A DNA stretch of 18,047 nucleotides from Actinomycetes bacterium (lineage in GTDB: Bacteria > Actinomycetota > Actinomycetes > Propionibacteriales > Propionibacteriaceae): assembly GCA_023412435.1 (NCBI GenBank), contig JAEYNS010000187.1:1-18047 (forward strand), in the 5' to 3' direction. The notes beneath the pieces were generated by a model, which saw only the letters and a program-made list of their open reading frames with translations, had not been told where the DNA came from and searched no databases. Each line of letters begins with the position of its first letter. Positions within the stretch are counted from its first letter, which is position 1. The translations under genes were made by a program, and so were the position numbers. Positions 6,893 through 13,249 of the stretch are shown here, one piece after another.

Positions 6893-8421
6893 ACTGCCCT
6901 CCTCTCGCCCTGCTCCTCGCCTCGACGCAGTGCGAGCGCGGTGTGCAGGTGGTCCACCGAGGGACGGGCCGCGCCCGCCAGGTCGCAGATCGTCCACGCC
7001 AACCGCAGCACCTTGTCCACACCGCGGGCCGACAGCAGCCCGCGGGCGACGGCGTCGTCGAGCAACTCGATGCCCAGCGGCAGCGGGAGCTGTCGCCGCA
7101 GCGCCGGCCCGGGAACCTCGCCGTTGGTCCGCCAGCCCACCGGTTGCAGGCGATGGGTCTGTCTGTCCCTGGCGGCGCGCACCCGCTCGGCGACCACGGC
7201 GGTGGGTTCGGCGGCTTCGAGCGCCGCCTTGAGGAAGGACCGGCGCAACGGACGCAGGTGCTGGTGGATGTCGACCCTGTCCAGGACCGGCCCCGACACC
7301 CGCCGGGCGTACCGCCGGACCTCCTGGGGCGGGCAGCGGCACTCCGCGCCGGGGGTGCCGAACTGACCGCAGGGGCACGGGTTGGCCGCCAGCACGAGCT
7401 GGAAGCTGGCCGGGTAGCTGGCCGTCGCGAGCGCCCTGCCGAGCACGATCCGTCCGGACTCCAGCGGCACCCGGAGCGCCTCCATCACCTGGGGCCGGAA
7501 CTCCGGCGCCTCGTCAAGGAACAGCACCCCGCGGTGCGCCCTGGACACGGCGCCGGGCAGCGCGATCCGCGCCCCGCCGCCCACCAGGGCTGCCATCGAC
7601 GCCGAGTGGTGCGGGTCGGCGTAGGGAGGCCGCCGGACCAGGCCGGTCAGCGGCACCCCCGCCAGGGAGTGGATCGCGGACACCTCGAGCGACTCCGACA
7701 GGTCGAGGTCGGGCAGGATTCCCGGCAACCGCTCGGCCAGCAGGGTCTTCCCCACCCCCGGTGGTCCGTGCAGGAAGAGGTGGTGGCGCCCCGCCGCGGC
7801 GACCTCCAGCGCCCACTTCGCCTCCAGTTGGCCGGCCACGTCGCGCAGGTCGCGAGGCGCGGCCGGCTCGATCACGCCGTCGGGTTCGGGCGGCGGTGGG
7901 CTGCCGGGACCGCCGCGCAGCACGTCGAACAGCTCGGCCAGGTCGGTGACACCTGTGACGCTGGCACCCTCCACCAGGGCGGCCTCCCTGAGCTGGGCGG
8001 CCGGCACGACCACGCGGGTGAAGCCGTGGCGGACCGCGGCCAGGACGGCGGGCAGCAGCCCCCGCACGGTGCGCACCCGGCCGTCGAGTCCGAGTTCGCC
8101 GAACAGCGCCCTGCCCTCCAGCGCCGACGGTTCGCACGCCCCGCTGGCCGCGCCGACCGCGGCGACGATGCTGAGGTCGTAGTGGGAGCCGGCCTTGGGC
8201 AAGGTGGCGGGCGACAGGTTGATGGTAACCGGGTCCGGGGGCCACCCCAGCCCCGCCGAAGCCATCCCCGCCCGGCACCGGTCGCGGGCCTCGTACAGCG
8301 AGGCGTCCGGCAATCCGACCAGGATGATCCGGGGCAGGCCGCTTCCGATCGCCGCCTCGACCTCGACCATCGCCCCGGCCATGCCGATCAGGGCCACCGA
8401 CCACGCCCTGGCCGCCCTCAC
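6889..8421 (-). CDS. comM: YifB/ComM-family AAA+ ATPase (Mg-chelatase-like)
   Basis: 510 residues, the usual length for YifB/ComM. Known members act as hexameric helicases that promote branch migration during recombination of incoming DNA. The N-terminal domain (about 10-165) includes GLPRIILVGLPDASLYEARDR and the INLSPATLPKAGSHYDL block. The AAA+ core has Walker A GPPGVGKT (219-226) and Walker B GVLFLDE (298-304). A zinc-finger-like cluster with C349, C351, C361 and C363 follows. The C-terminal Mg-chelatase-type domain ends near SVDHLHTALALRRGE. I place the start at GTG 8421, which forms a GTGA overlap with the yraN stop and gives the standard RAWSVALIGM beginning. The longer open frame upstream runs antiparallel to no family motif and overlaps yraN. 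It is coupled to dprA by an ATGA overlap. Confidence 0.95.
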   Translation of the reverse strand: MRAARAWSVALIGMAGAMVEVEAAIGSGLPRIILVGLPDASLYEARDRCRAGMASAGLGWPPDPVTINLSPATLPKAGSHYDLSIVAAVGAASGACEPSALEGRALFGELGLDGRVRTVRGLLPAVLAAVRHGFTRVVVPAAQLREAALVEGASVTGVTDLAELFDVLRGGPGSPPPPEPDGVIEPAAPRDLRDVAGQLEAKWALEVAAAGRHHLFLHGPPGVGKTLLAERLPGILPDLDLSESLEVSAIHSLAGVPLTGLVRRPPYADPHHSASMAALVGGGARIALPGAVSRAHRGVLFLDEAPEFRPQVMEALRVPLESGRIVLGRALATASYPASFQLVLAANPCPCGQFGTPGAECRCPPQEVRRYARRVSGPVLDRVDIHQHLRPLRRSFLKAALEAAEPTAVVAERVRAARDRQTHRLQPVGWRTNGEVPGPALRRQLPLPLGIELLDDAVARGLLSARGVDKVLRLAWTICDLAGAARPSVDHLHTALALRRGEEQGERRAV

Positions 8422-8783
8422 TGCCCGATCCCCCGGACGTGGGTGATCCGGCGGGGGCCACCGGCGGGCAGCAGCACGCCGAGCCCGTCGATCCGGAACC
8501 GTGGCACCGGCCGGGGCTGGGAGCGCAGCCACAGCACCGCCAGGTCACGCAGCTTGCGCTGCTTGGCGGCGGTGATCGCTTCCAGCGGTGGACCGAAGCC
8601 GAGCCCGCGCCGGCTCTTCACCTCGCAGAACACCACGACCTCGGGCGGTCCCGGCTCGACCGCGATGATGTCCAGTTCGCCGGACGGGCAGCGCCAGTTC
8701 CGGTCAAGAATCCGCCATCCGAGCCCCGTCAGGTAGCTCGCCGCCAGGTCCTCCCCCGCCCGCCACACCTCGTCACGTCCCAC
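8418..8783 (-). CDS. yraN: YraN/UPF0102 family nuclease-like protein
   Basis: 121 residues, typical for UPF0102. The layout matches the PD-(D/E)xK nuclease fold: E11 in RAGEDLAASYL, the GELDIIA motif (about 35-41, D38) and FCEVKSRRG (about 52-60, E54 and K56). Biochemical function is not established in most species. I start it at GTG 8783 because a near-perfect Shine-Dalgarno (GGAGGTG, 8788-8794) lies 4 nt upstream. The upstream in-frame GTG/ATG region to 8831 lacks conserved residues and would run through that ribosome site. The stop overlaps the yifB start by 4 nt. A 105-bp gap, the longest in this operon, separates it from DUF2469 and contains inverted repeats. Confidence 0.9.
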   Translation of the reverse strand: MGRDEVWRAGEDLAASYLTGLGWRILDRNWRCPSGELDIIAVEPGPPEVVVFCEVKSRRGLGFGPPLEAITAAKQRKLRDLAVLWLRSQPRPVPRFRIDGLGVLLPAGGPRRITHVRGIGQ

Positions 8784-8787
8784 AGCG

Positions 8788-8813
8788 CACCTCCGCCCGG
8801 GAGTCTGGGCGGA
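8788..8813 (-). promoter_or_regulatory. yraN ribosome binding site partly inside a 7-bp hairpin
   Basis: GGAGGTG (8788-8794) precedes the GTG at 8783 and decides the start. A perfect inverted repeat TCCGCCC/GGGCGGA (8792-8798 with 8807-8813, 8-nt loop) would take the first three bases of this Shine-Dalgarno into a stem in the mRNA. Confidence 0.5.
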
Positions 8814-8844
8814 GCCTGGCAGCTGGACCAACGAGTCGGCGAAG

Positions 8845-8885
8845 CTGTGGACAACGGTGGCCGGCGAGGGGTCGGCCGTCCACAG
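8845..8885. promoter_or_regulatory. Inverted pair of DnaA-box-like sequences / hairpin after DUF2469
   Basis: A perfect 8-bp inverted repeat, CTGTGGAC (8845-8852) with GTCCACAG (8878-8885). On the minus strand 8854-8846 reads TTGTCCACA, the consensus actinobacterial DnaA box. On the plus strand 8876-8884 reads CCGTCCACA, a one-class-degenerate box. In RNA the repeat could form a hairpin, with inner GGCC/GGCC pairing at 8859-8862 and 8874-8877, four nt after the DUF2469 stop. It could therefore be a terminator-like structure instead. Confidence 0.4.
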
Positions 8886-8888
8886 GGG

Positions 8889-9200
8889 CTAGAGGTTCTC
8901 GGGCACCTTCAGGTCGGAGTGGGCGATCTCCTCGATCGACACGTCACGGAAGGTGAGCACCTTGGCACTCTTCACGAACCGGGCGGGGCGGTACATGTCC
9001 CACACCCAGGCGTCGCCCATCGAGACCTCGTAGTAGACGTCCCCACCCTCGGTGCGCACCTTGAGGTCGACCGCGTTGCACAGGTAGAAGCGCCGCTCGG
9101 TCTCGACCGCGTAGGTGAAGATGCCGACGACGTCCTTGTACTCGCGGTAGAGCTGGAGTTCCAGCTCGGATTCATACTGCTCAAGGTCGTCGGCGCTCAT
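8889..9200 (-). CDS. DUF2469-containing protein
   Basis: 103 residues, acidic and rich in aromatic residues, matching the small conserved DUF2469 family found in Actinomycetota. Recognisable blocks are ELELQLYREYKDVVGIFTYA near the N-terminus and YYEVSMGDAWVWDMYRP in the middle. It has no signal peptide or membrane segment, so it should be cytoplasmic. No function is known to me. The ATG at 9200 overlaps the rnhB stop by 4 nt (ATGA), so it is probably translated together with RNase HII. It is followed by a 105-bp gap before yraN. Confidence 0.92.
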   Translation of the reverse strand: MSADDLEQYESELELQLYREYKDVVGIFTYAVETERRFYLCNAVDLKVRTEGGDVYYEVSMGDAWVWDMYRPARFVKSAKVLTFRDVSIEEIAHSDLKVPENL

Positions 9201-9838
9201 GGCACCTTCACCTTAGCGGCTCGCCGGACGTTGTCGAAGCACCAGCGATGGATGGGGCTGGGGCCGTGCTCGTCGAGCCGGGACTGGTGCAGTCCCGTGC
9301 AATAGCCCTTGTGGACATCGAAGGCGTAGGCCGGGTAGGTCTCGTGCGCAGCGGTCATCAGCCGATCCCTGGTCACCTTGGCCACGACGGACGCAGCCGC
9401 GACGCAGGCTGCCACCTGGTCGCCCTTCCACACCGCCAGGCTCGGCACCCCCAGTCCGTCCACGGCGAAGCCGTCGGTGAGCACGAAGTCCGGGGTCGCC
9501 GCCAGGCGCAGCGCGGCCCGCCGGAGCGCGGCGAGGTTCGCCCAGTGCATGCCGAGGCTGTCGCACTCCCCCGGTTCCACGGCCACCACGGTCCAGGCCA
9601 GCGCGCGGGCGACCACCTCGCGGTAGATCCGTTCCCGCTGCCTGGCGGTGAGCAACTTGGAGTCGGCGAGCCCTTCGATCCGGGTGGACGGCCGCAGGAT
9701 GACCGCGGCGGAGACCAGCGGGCCGGCACAGGCACCGCGGCCGGCCTCGTCCACCCCGGCGACCAGGTCGAATCCTGCGCGCCGCAGCGACCGTTCGTAG
9801 CCGTACAGCCCGGAGTCGCGCCTCACCACAACCCCCAT
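9197..9838 (-). CDS. rnhB: Ribonuclease HII
   Basis: 213 residues. RNase HII removes ribonucleotides and RNA-DNA hybrid segments from DNA in the cytoplasm. The catalytic DEDD set is visible: D30 and E31 in GVDEAGRGACAGP, D122 in FVLTDGF, and D140 in WKGDQVAACVAAASVVAKVTRD. The LADSKLL block (about 57-63) and HKGYCTGLHQ near the C-terminus, with PSPIHRWCF, are also standard. The ATG at 9838 has a GAGG Shine-Dalgarno inside the end of lepB, whose stop is 7 nt away. It overlaps DUF2469 by 4 nt. The upstream neighbour lepB and downstream yraN-yifB-dprA follow the common actinobacterial order. Confidence 0.96.
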   Translation of the reverse strand: MGVVVRRDSGLYGYERSLRRAGFDLVAGVDEAGRGACAGPLVSAAVILRPSTRIEGLADSKLLTARQRERIYREVVARALAWTVVAVEPGECDSLGMHWANLAALRRAALRLAATPDFVLTDGFAVDGLGVPSLAVWKGDQVAACVAAASVVAKVTRDRLMTAAHETYPAYAFDVHKGYCTGLHQSRLDEHGPSPIHRWCFDNVRRAAKVKVP

Positions 9839-9845
9839 TGTGGCC

Positions 9846-10625
9846 TCAGCAGACGACAGGCGGCCCGTTCAGGACCGGCTCGGCGGGCGGCGAGGTCCCG
9901 GGGGGCACCCCACCGTAGGTGGCGGGGCGATTGAGCGCCTGCATCCTGTCGAACGGGAACACCACGGCGATCGCCGTCCCGACGATGTTGGTGGTCGGGA
10001 TGAACGCCCCGGTGCCGGCCGGTGATCCTTCGATCTCGTCGCCGAGGTGGCAGCGGGAATCCTGGGAGTTGTTGCGGTGGTCCCCCATCACGAACACGGT
10101 GCCGGTGGGCACCACCACGTCGAAGGCCACTGACGACGGGTCCACCTGCCGGCCCGTCGACGGGTCGGTGAAGAGGTAGGCGCCTTCGTTGAGGGCCACA
10201 CCGTTGACCGTCACGCGTCCCTGCGCGTCGCAGCAGGCCACCGTGTCACCGGCCACCCCGACGACCCGCTTGATCAGATGATTGGTGCTCTCGTCGGGGG
10301 CGAGCCCCACGAAGATCAGGGCCCGGCGGACGGGGTCGTCCTCCTCGGCCGCGGGCGCGAGCCAGGAGAGGGTGTCGCGGAACACGACGACGTCCCCGCG
10401 CTCGAAGCCGACGATCTTCTGGACGGCCACCCGGTCGCGGATCTGGAGGGTGTTCTCCATCGACCCGGACGGGATCACGAACATCTGCGCCACGAAGACC
10501 CGCAACAGGGTGGAGGCGATCAGCGCGCCGACCACCACGATGGCGATCTCGCGCACCCACGACCCGACGATGGCCCACCCGCGGCTGCCAGCTTTGGGCG
10601 GGACCGCATCAGCCGACCGGCTCAC
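9846..10625 (-). CDS. lepB: Signal peptidase I
   Basis: 259 residues. The enzyme cuts signal peptides from exported proteins at the outer face of the membrane. One N-terminal membrane segment (about 25-47) is followed by IPSGSMENTL with nucleophile S55, and HLIKRVVGVAGD with the catalytic lysine K119. VFVMGDHRNNSQDSR (about 177-191) is the conserved box E. The sequence between boxes contains a CC pair (131-132) and further Cys at 192 and at the very C-terminus, which could allow disulfides outside the cell; that is inference. It starts at a GTG with AGGTGAGGGG upstream. It lies 40 nt after rplS, so it is likely in the same transcript. Confidence 0.96.
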   Translation of the reverse strand: MSRSADAVPPKAGSRGWAIVGSWVREIAIVVVGALIASTLLRVFVAQMFVIPSGSMENTLQIRDRVAVQKIVGFERGDVVVFRDTLSWLAPAAEEDDPVRRALIFVGLAPDESTNHLIKRVVGVAGDTVACCDAQGRVTVNGVALNEGAYLFTDPSTGRQVDPSSVAFDVVVPTGTVFVMGDHRNNSQDSRCHLGDEIEGSPAGTGAFIPTTNIVGTAIAVVFPFDRMQALNRPATYGGVPPGTSPPAEPVLNGPPVVC

Positions 10626-10665
10626 CGCATCCCCTCACCTGGTTGTTCGCTGGGCGTCGGCCGGA

Positions 10666-11016
10666 TCAGCGGTCGCGCTTCTCCTTGATCTTGGCGGCCT
10701 TGCCGCGCAGGCCGCGCAGGTAGTAGAGCTTGGCGCGACGGACGTCGCCACGACGCTCGATCTCGATCTTCTCGATGATCGGCGAGTGCAGCGGGAAGGT
10801 GCGCTCGACGCCGGTGCCGAAGGACACCTTGCGGACGGTGAAGGCCTGGGTAATGCCCGAGCCGTTGCGGGCGATCACGGCGCCGGCGAAGACCTGGATC
10901 CGGGAGCGGTTACCCTCGATGACGCGCACGTGCACCTTCACCTGGTCACCGGGACGGAAGTCGGGCAGGTCGTCGCGCAGGGCGGACTGCCCGATCTCTG
11001 CTACCAGCTTGTTCAT
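10666..11016 (-). CDS. rplS: 50S ribosomal protein L19
   Basis: 116 residues. L19 sits at the 30S-50S interface. The family pattern is clear: [22 protein letters not shown], then [31 protein letters not shown] and the basic [26 protein letters not shown] tail. I choose the ATG at 11016 (MNKLVAEIG), preceded by GAGGA. An in-frame upstream start at 11040 would add eight residues not seen in the family. In many bacteria rplS follows trmD directly; here about 5 kb lies between them, so it must have its own promoter or rely on the ArsR cassette transcript. A TTGACA-like -35 is at 11058-11063, without a matching -10. Confidence 0.97.
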   Translation of the reverse strand: MNKLVAEIGQSALRDDLPDFRPGDQVKVHVRVIEGNRSRIQVFAGAVIARNGSGITQAFTVRKVSFGTGVERTFPLHSPIIEKIEIERRGDVRRAKLYYLRGLRGKAAKIKEKRDR

Positions 11017-11034
11017 CAGATCTGTCCTCGCCAG

Positions 11035-11136
11035 TGCCACAGGTCACTCGTGGAAGTTGTCAACGGTTGCCGGCCGGGACGCCTTCCCCCTGTGGCAGGG
11101 GCGAACCACGGCACGCGACCTCCAAGTCTGCCACAG
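11035..11136 (-). promoter_or_regulatory. rplS leader region with three mutually complementary 9-mers
   Basis: On the plus strand TGCCACAGG is at 11035-11043, its reverse complement CCTGTGGCA is at 11089-11097, and TGCCACAG (CTGCCACAG at 11128-11136) recurs. In an rplS-sense RNA the middle copy can form 9 bp with either outer copy (loops of 45 and 29 nt) but not both, and can also fold alone (CCCCTG-TGG-CAGGGG, 11087-11101). This is either an alternative-folding leader or a repeated protein site. It lies 19 nt upstream of the rplS start. Confidence 0.4.
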
Positions 11137-11175
11137 CCGTACCCCGTCGCGGAAATCGCTGGACAGGCCGACCGG

Positions 11176-12018
11176 TCAGCGCATCGTGGGCCGGGCCTGG
11201 AGGAAGGTCCAGCGGTTGCCCTCCAGGTCGTCTGCCACATAGTGGGACTGGGGGAACCTCTCGATCCCGGTGACGATCGTCGCCCCCTCGGCCCGCGCCC
11301 GCGCGAAGTGCCCGTCGAGGTCGTCGACGTGCACCCAGGGCTCGAAGGTCCTGACGGGTGGCCGCTCGCCGTCCAGTCGCCGGACGACGACGGCCGCGTC
11401 GCCGATCCTCAGCTCGAGCCAGGGCTGGCCGTGCTCGCCCTCGGGCAGCGGGTCGTCACCCTCGGGCAGCCGCGCGGCGTCCCCCAGGCCGAACACCCGG
11501 TTCAGCCAGCGCAGCGCAGTAGCCGGGCGCCGGTAGGCGATCACAAGACCCAGGCGGGAGAGCTCGTCGGGCACCCGGGGCGACCCCTCCCGGCGCGCGC
11601 ACCACGACCCCAGCCAGGCCGGCACTACGCGGGCCCAGCTGGTGCCGCCGGCATCGCTGCCACCGGCGGGCACTGTGTGCTCGACCACCACCCGGGTGCC
11701 GCCGGGTACCGGCTCGAACCGAACCTCGGTGAGAACGTCGTCGAACGGGGTCTCCCATCGCAGCCGCACTCCCGGCTCCCAGGCGGTGAAGCGACCGCGC
11801 ACGAAGACCTCTCCGGCGTCGGGGTCGTCGAGCACCTCGAGGATCCGTCCCCCCACGCCCGGCTCGCAGCACACCTGCACCACCCGACCGGCATCGCTGA
11901 AGAAGTTGATGAAGCCCCGCTCCCACCACAGATCCATCTCGTCGGTGAAGACGAGGAAGGCGGTGCCGGGATCGATGGCGACCTCGACCTGAGACGAGAC
12001 CGTGTGCCCTTGGGTCAT
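11176..12018 (-). CDS. SRPBCC (AHSA1-like) - VOC (PhnB-like) two-domain fusion protein
   Basis: 280 residues with two domains in one frame. Residues about 7-145 look like an AHSA1/START-type SRPBCC ligand-binding domain (VSSQVEVAIDPGTAFLVFTD, WWERG, GVGGRILEV, GRFTAWEPGVRLRWE, FEPVPGGTRVVVEHT, CARREG at its end). Residues about 155-276 form a VOC domain of the PhnB/YerP-like kind (VIAYRRPATALRWLNRVFGL, WVHVDDLDGHFARARAEGA, YVADDLEGNRWTF). The ATG at 12018 has GGAGGAA upstream and overlaps the arsR stop (ATGA), so expression is coupled to the repressor. ArsR genes are often paired with an AHSA1 gene; joining a VOC domain to it suggests that both bind or process related small molecules. The substrate is unknown. 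Confidence 0.85.
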   Translation of the reverse strand: MTQGHTVSSQVEVAIDPGTAFLVFTDEMDLWWERGFINFFSDAGRVVQVCCEPGVGGRILEVLDDPDAGEVFVRGRFTAWEPGVRLRWETPFDDVLTEVRFEPVPGGTRVVVEHTVPAGGSDAGGTSWARVVPAWLGSWCARREGSPRVPDELSRLGLVIAYRRPATALRWLNRVFGLGDAARLPEGDDPLPEGEHGQPWLELRIGDAAVVVRRLDGERPPVRTFEPWVHVDDLDGHFARARAEGATIVTGIERFPQSHYVADDLEGNRWTFLQARPTMR

Positions 12019-12350
12019 GATCGTTCCTCCACGTGTCGCTTGAATGATGCGAGCTGGCGGTTCCACTCCGCCTGCAGTTGGTCCAGCCACGCCTGGAGCG
12101 CCACGACCGATTCGGGCCGCAGGTGGAAGACCCGCGCCCGGGCGTCGGTGGCGACCCGCGCGTCGACGACCACCCCGGCTTCCAGCAGCACCCGCAGGTG
12201 CTTGCTCATCGCCGGGGCGGACACCCCGCAGGCCTCGGCCAGCTCCCCCGCCCGCCGCGGGGCCTGGCTCAGCAAGGTGACCACCTCGCGACGGGTGGGG
12301 TCGCTGATCGCGTGGAAGACGGGGTCCAGCCCGGGTGATGTGACTGCCAT
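12015..12350 (-). CDS. ArsR-family (SmtB/ArsR-like) winged-helix transcriptional regulator
   Basis: 111 residues, one winged-helix domain. The N-terminal part PVFHAISDPTRREVVTLLS is the typical opening helix; the recognition helix region is ELAEACGVSAPAMSKHLRVLLEAGVV, followed by a wing (ARVATDARARVFHLRPE). It lacks the CxC metal-binding motif of metal-sensing ArsR proteins, so it probably responds to something else. The C-terminal helix (WLDQLQAEWNRQLASFKRHVEE) matches the subfamily usually found beside AHSA1 genes. I prefer ATG 12350 to the TTG at 12359 because a -10 lies just upstream (leaderless). It overlaps the SRPBCC-VOC gene by 4 nt and very likely represses the pair. Confidence 0.92.
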   Translation of the reverse strand: MAVTSPGLDPVFHAISDPTRREVVTLLSQAPRRAGELAEACGVSAPAMSKHLRVLLEAGVVVDARVATDARARVFHLRPESVVALQAWLDQLQAEWNRQLASFKRHVEERS

Positions 12351-12358
12351 GATCGCCA

Positions 12359-12388
12359 ATTATTAACCGCTTGGGCAACTATCGGCAA
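12359..12388 (-). promoter_or_regulatory. Promoter and possible operator of the arsR-SRPBCC-VOC cassette
   Basis: On the minus strand TTGCCG (12388-12383, 4/6 to TTGACA) is 18 nt from AATAAT (12364-12359, 5/6 to TATAAT), which ends 8 nt before the ATG at 12350. It lies in a locally AT-rich patch. A CCAA-N11-TTGG dyad (12356-12374) covers the -10 and could be an ArsR operator; that part is weak. Confidence 0.5.
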
Positions 12389-12435
12389 GGGTGGGCACTG
12401 ACGAACCTCCTGGCCGATCCACCCCCAGACGCAGG

Positions 12436-12465
12436 CAGGGCCCCCGGAGTCATCCGGGGGCCCTG
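12436..12465 (-). terminator. Terminator hairpin of the sdhCAB operon
   Basis: A perfect 12-bp stem (12436-12447 with 12454-12465) with a 6-nt loop, all G/C except one pair, 22 nt after the sdhB stop. There is no T-tract, typical of actinobacterial hairpin terminators. It separates sdhB from the ArsR cassette promoter. The rest of 12389-12487 shows nothing definite. Confidence 0.8.
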
Positions 12466-12487
12466 GCTGGGCACACTGGCTGGTCGG

Positions 12488-13249
12488 CTACTTGCCGTCC
12501 TTCTTGAACAGCGAGGCCATCAGGTCGCGGTTCAGCTGGCTGATCACGTCCAGCGGAATCTCCTTGGGGCAGACCGCCGAGCACTCGCCGATGTTGGTGC
12601 AGTTGCCGAAGCCCTCGGCATCGTGCGCCCCCACCATCGCCTTCACCCGGGTGTACCGCTCCGGCTGCCCCTGCGGGAGCATCGCCAGGTGGGTGATCTT
12701 GGCGCCGGTGAACAGCATCGCCGACGAGTTCGGGCAGGCTGCCACGCAGGCGCCGCAGCCGATGCAGGTCGCGGCGTCGAAGCCCCGGTCGGCCTTCAGC
12801 TTCGACACCGGAGCCGCGTGGGCGTCCGGCGCCGACCCGGTGTTCACCGAGATGAAGCCGCCGGCCTGGATGATCCGGTCGAAGGCGGTCCGGTCGACGA
12901 CCAGGTCCTTCAGGACGGGGAACGGACCGGCCCGCCACGGCTCGACGTCGATGGTGGCGCCATCGGCGAAGGACCGCATGTGCAGCTGGCAGGTGGTGGT
13001 GGGCACCGGGGAGTCGCCCCGGCCGTGCGCGGTGCCGTTGATCACGACGCCGCACATTCCACAGATGCCCTCGCGGCAGTCGTGGTCGAAGGCCACCGGC
13101 TCCTCACCCTTGACGGTGAGGTCCTCGTTGAGCAGGTCGAGCATCTCGAGGAAGGACATGTCCGGGGACACGTCGGTGACCTGGTAGGTGACCATCCGCC
13201 CCTCTGCCTGGGCGTTCGCTTGGCGCCATACGCGCAGGGTGACGTTCAC
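12488..13249 (-). CDS. sdhB: Succinate dehydrogenase / fumarate reductase iron-sulfur subunit
   Basis: 253 residues. It carries electrons from the flavoprotein to the quinone site. The cysteine set is complete: C58, C63, C66 and C87 for [2Fe-2S] ([11 protein letters not shown]...C); C162, C165, C168 and C227 for [4Fe-4S]; C172, C217 and C223 for [3Fe-4S] ([12 protein letters not shown] and [12 protein letters not shown]). The start is GTG 13249, forming a GTGA overlap with the sdhA stop and preceded by GGAG. The longer frame upstream is the sdhA end read out of frame. It is the last gene of sdhCAB and is followed by a strong hairpin. Confidence 0.96.
   Translation of the reverse strand: MNVTLRVWRQANAQAEGRMVTYQVTDVSPDMSFLEMLDLLNEDLTVKGEEPVAFDHDCREGICGMCGVVINGTAHGRGDSPVPTTTCQLHMRSFADGATIDVEPWRAGPFPVLKDLVVDRTAFDRIIQAGGFISVNTGSAPDAHAAPVSKLKADRGFDAATCIGCGACVAACPNSSAMLFTGAKITHLAMLPQGQPERYTRVKAMVGAHDAEGFGNCTNIGECSAVCPKEIPLDVISQLNRDLMASLFKKDGK

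Noticed and set aside
7013..7021. Perfect DnaA-box sequence TTGTCCACA inside yifB
   Set aside because: It encodes part of a normal YifB segment (GVDKV) and has no partner nearby, so I treat it as chance background.
11058..11063. Perfect TTGACA as the rplS -35
   Set aside because: No acceptable -10 exists 16-19 nt downstream on the minus strand, so I did not call it a promoter.
12357..12359. TTG start for arsR at 12359
   Set aside because: It overlaps the predicted -10 and adds only three residues; the ATG at 12350 fits a leaderless start better.
10282..12366. Long plus-strand open frame opposite lepB, rplS and the SRPBCC-VOC gene
   Set aside because: It spans several well-supported minus-strand genes and their gaps; its composition is that of a shadow frame.
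12381..12424. Interlocked ATCGGC/GCCGAT and GGGTGG/CCACCC pairings suggesting a pseudoknot RNA
   Set aside because: Each helix is only 6 bp in GC-rich DNA, lies between a terminator and a promoter reading the same way, and has no other support.
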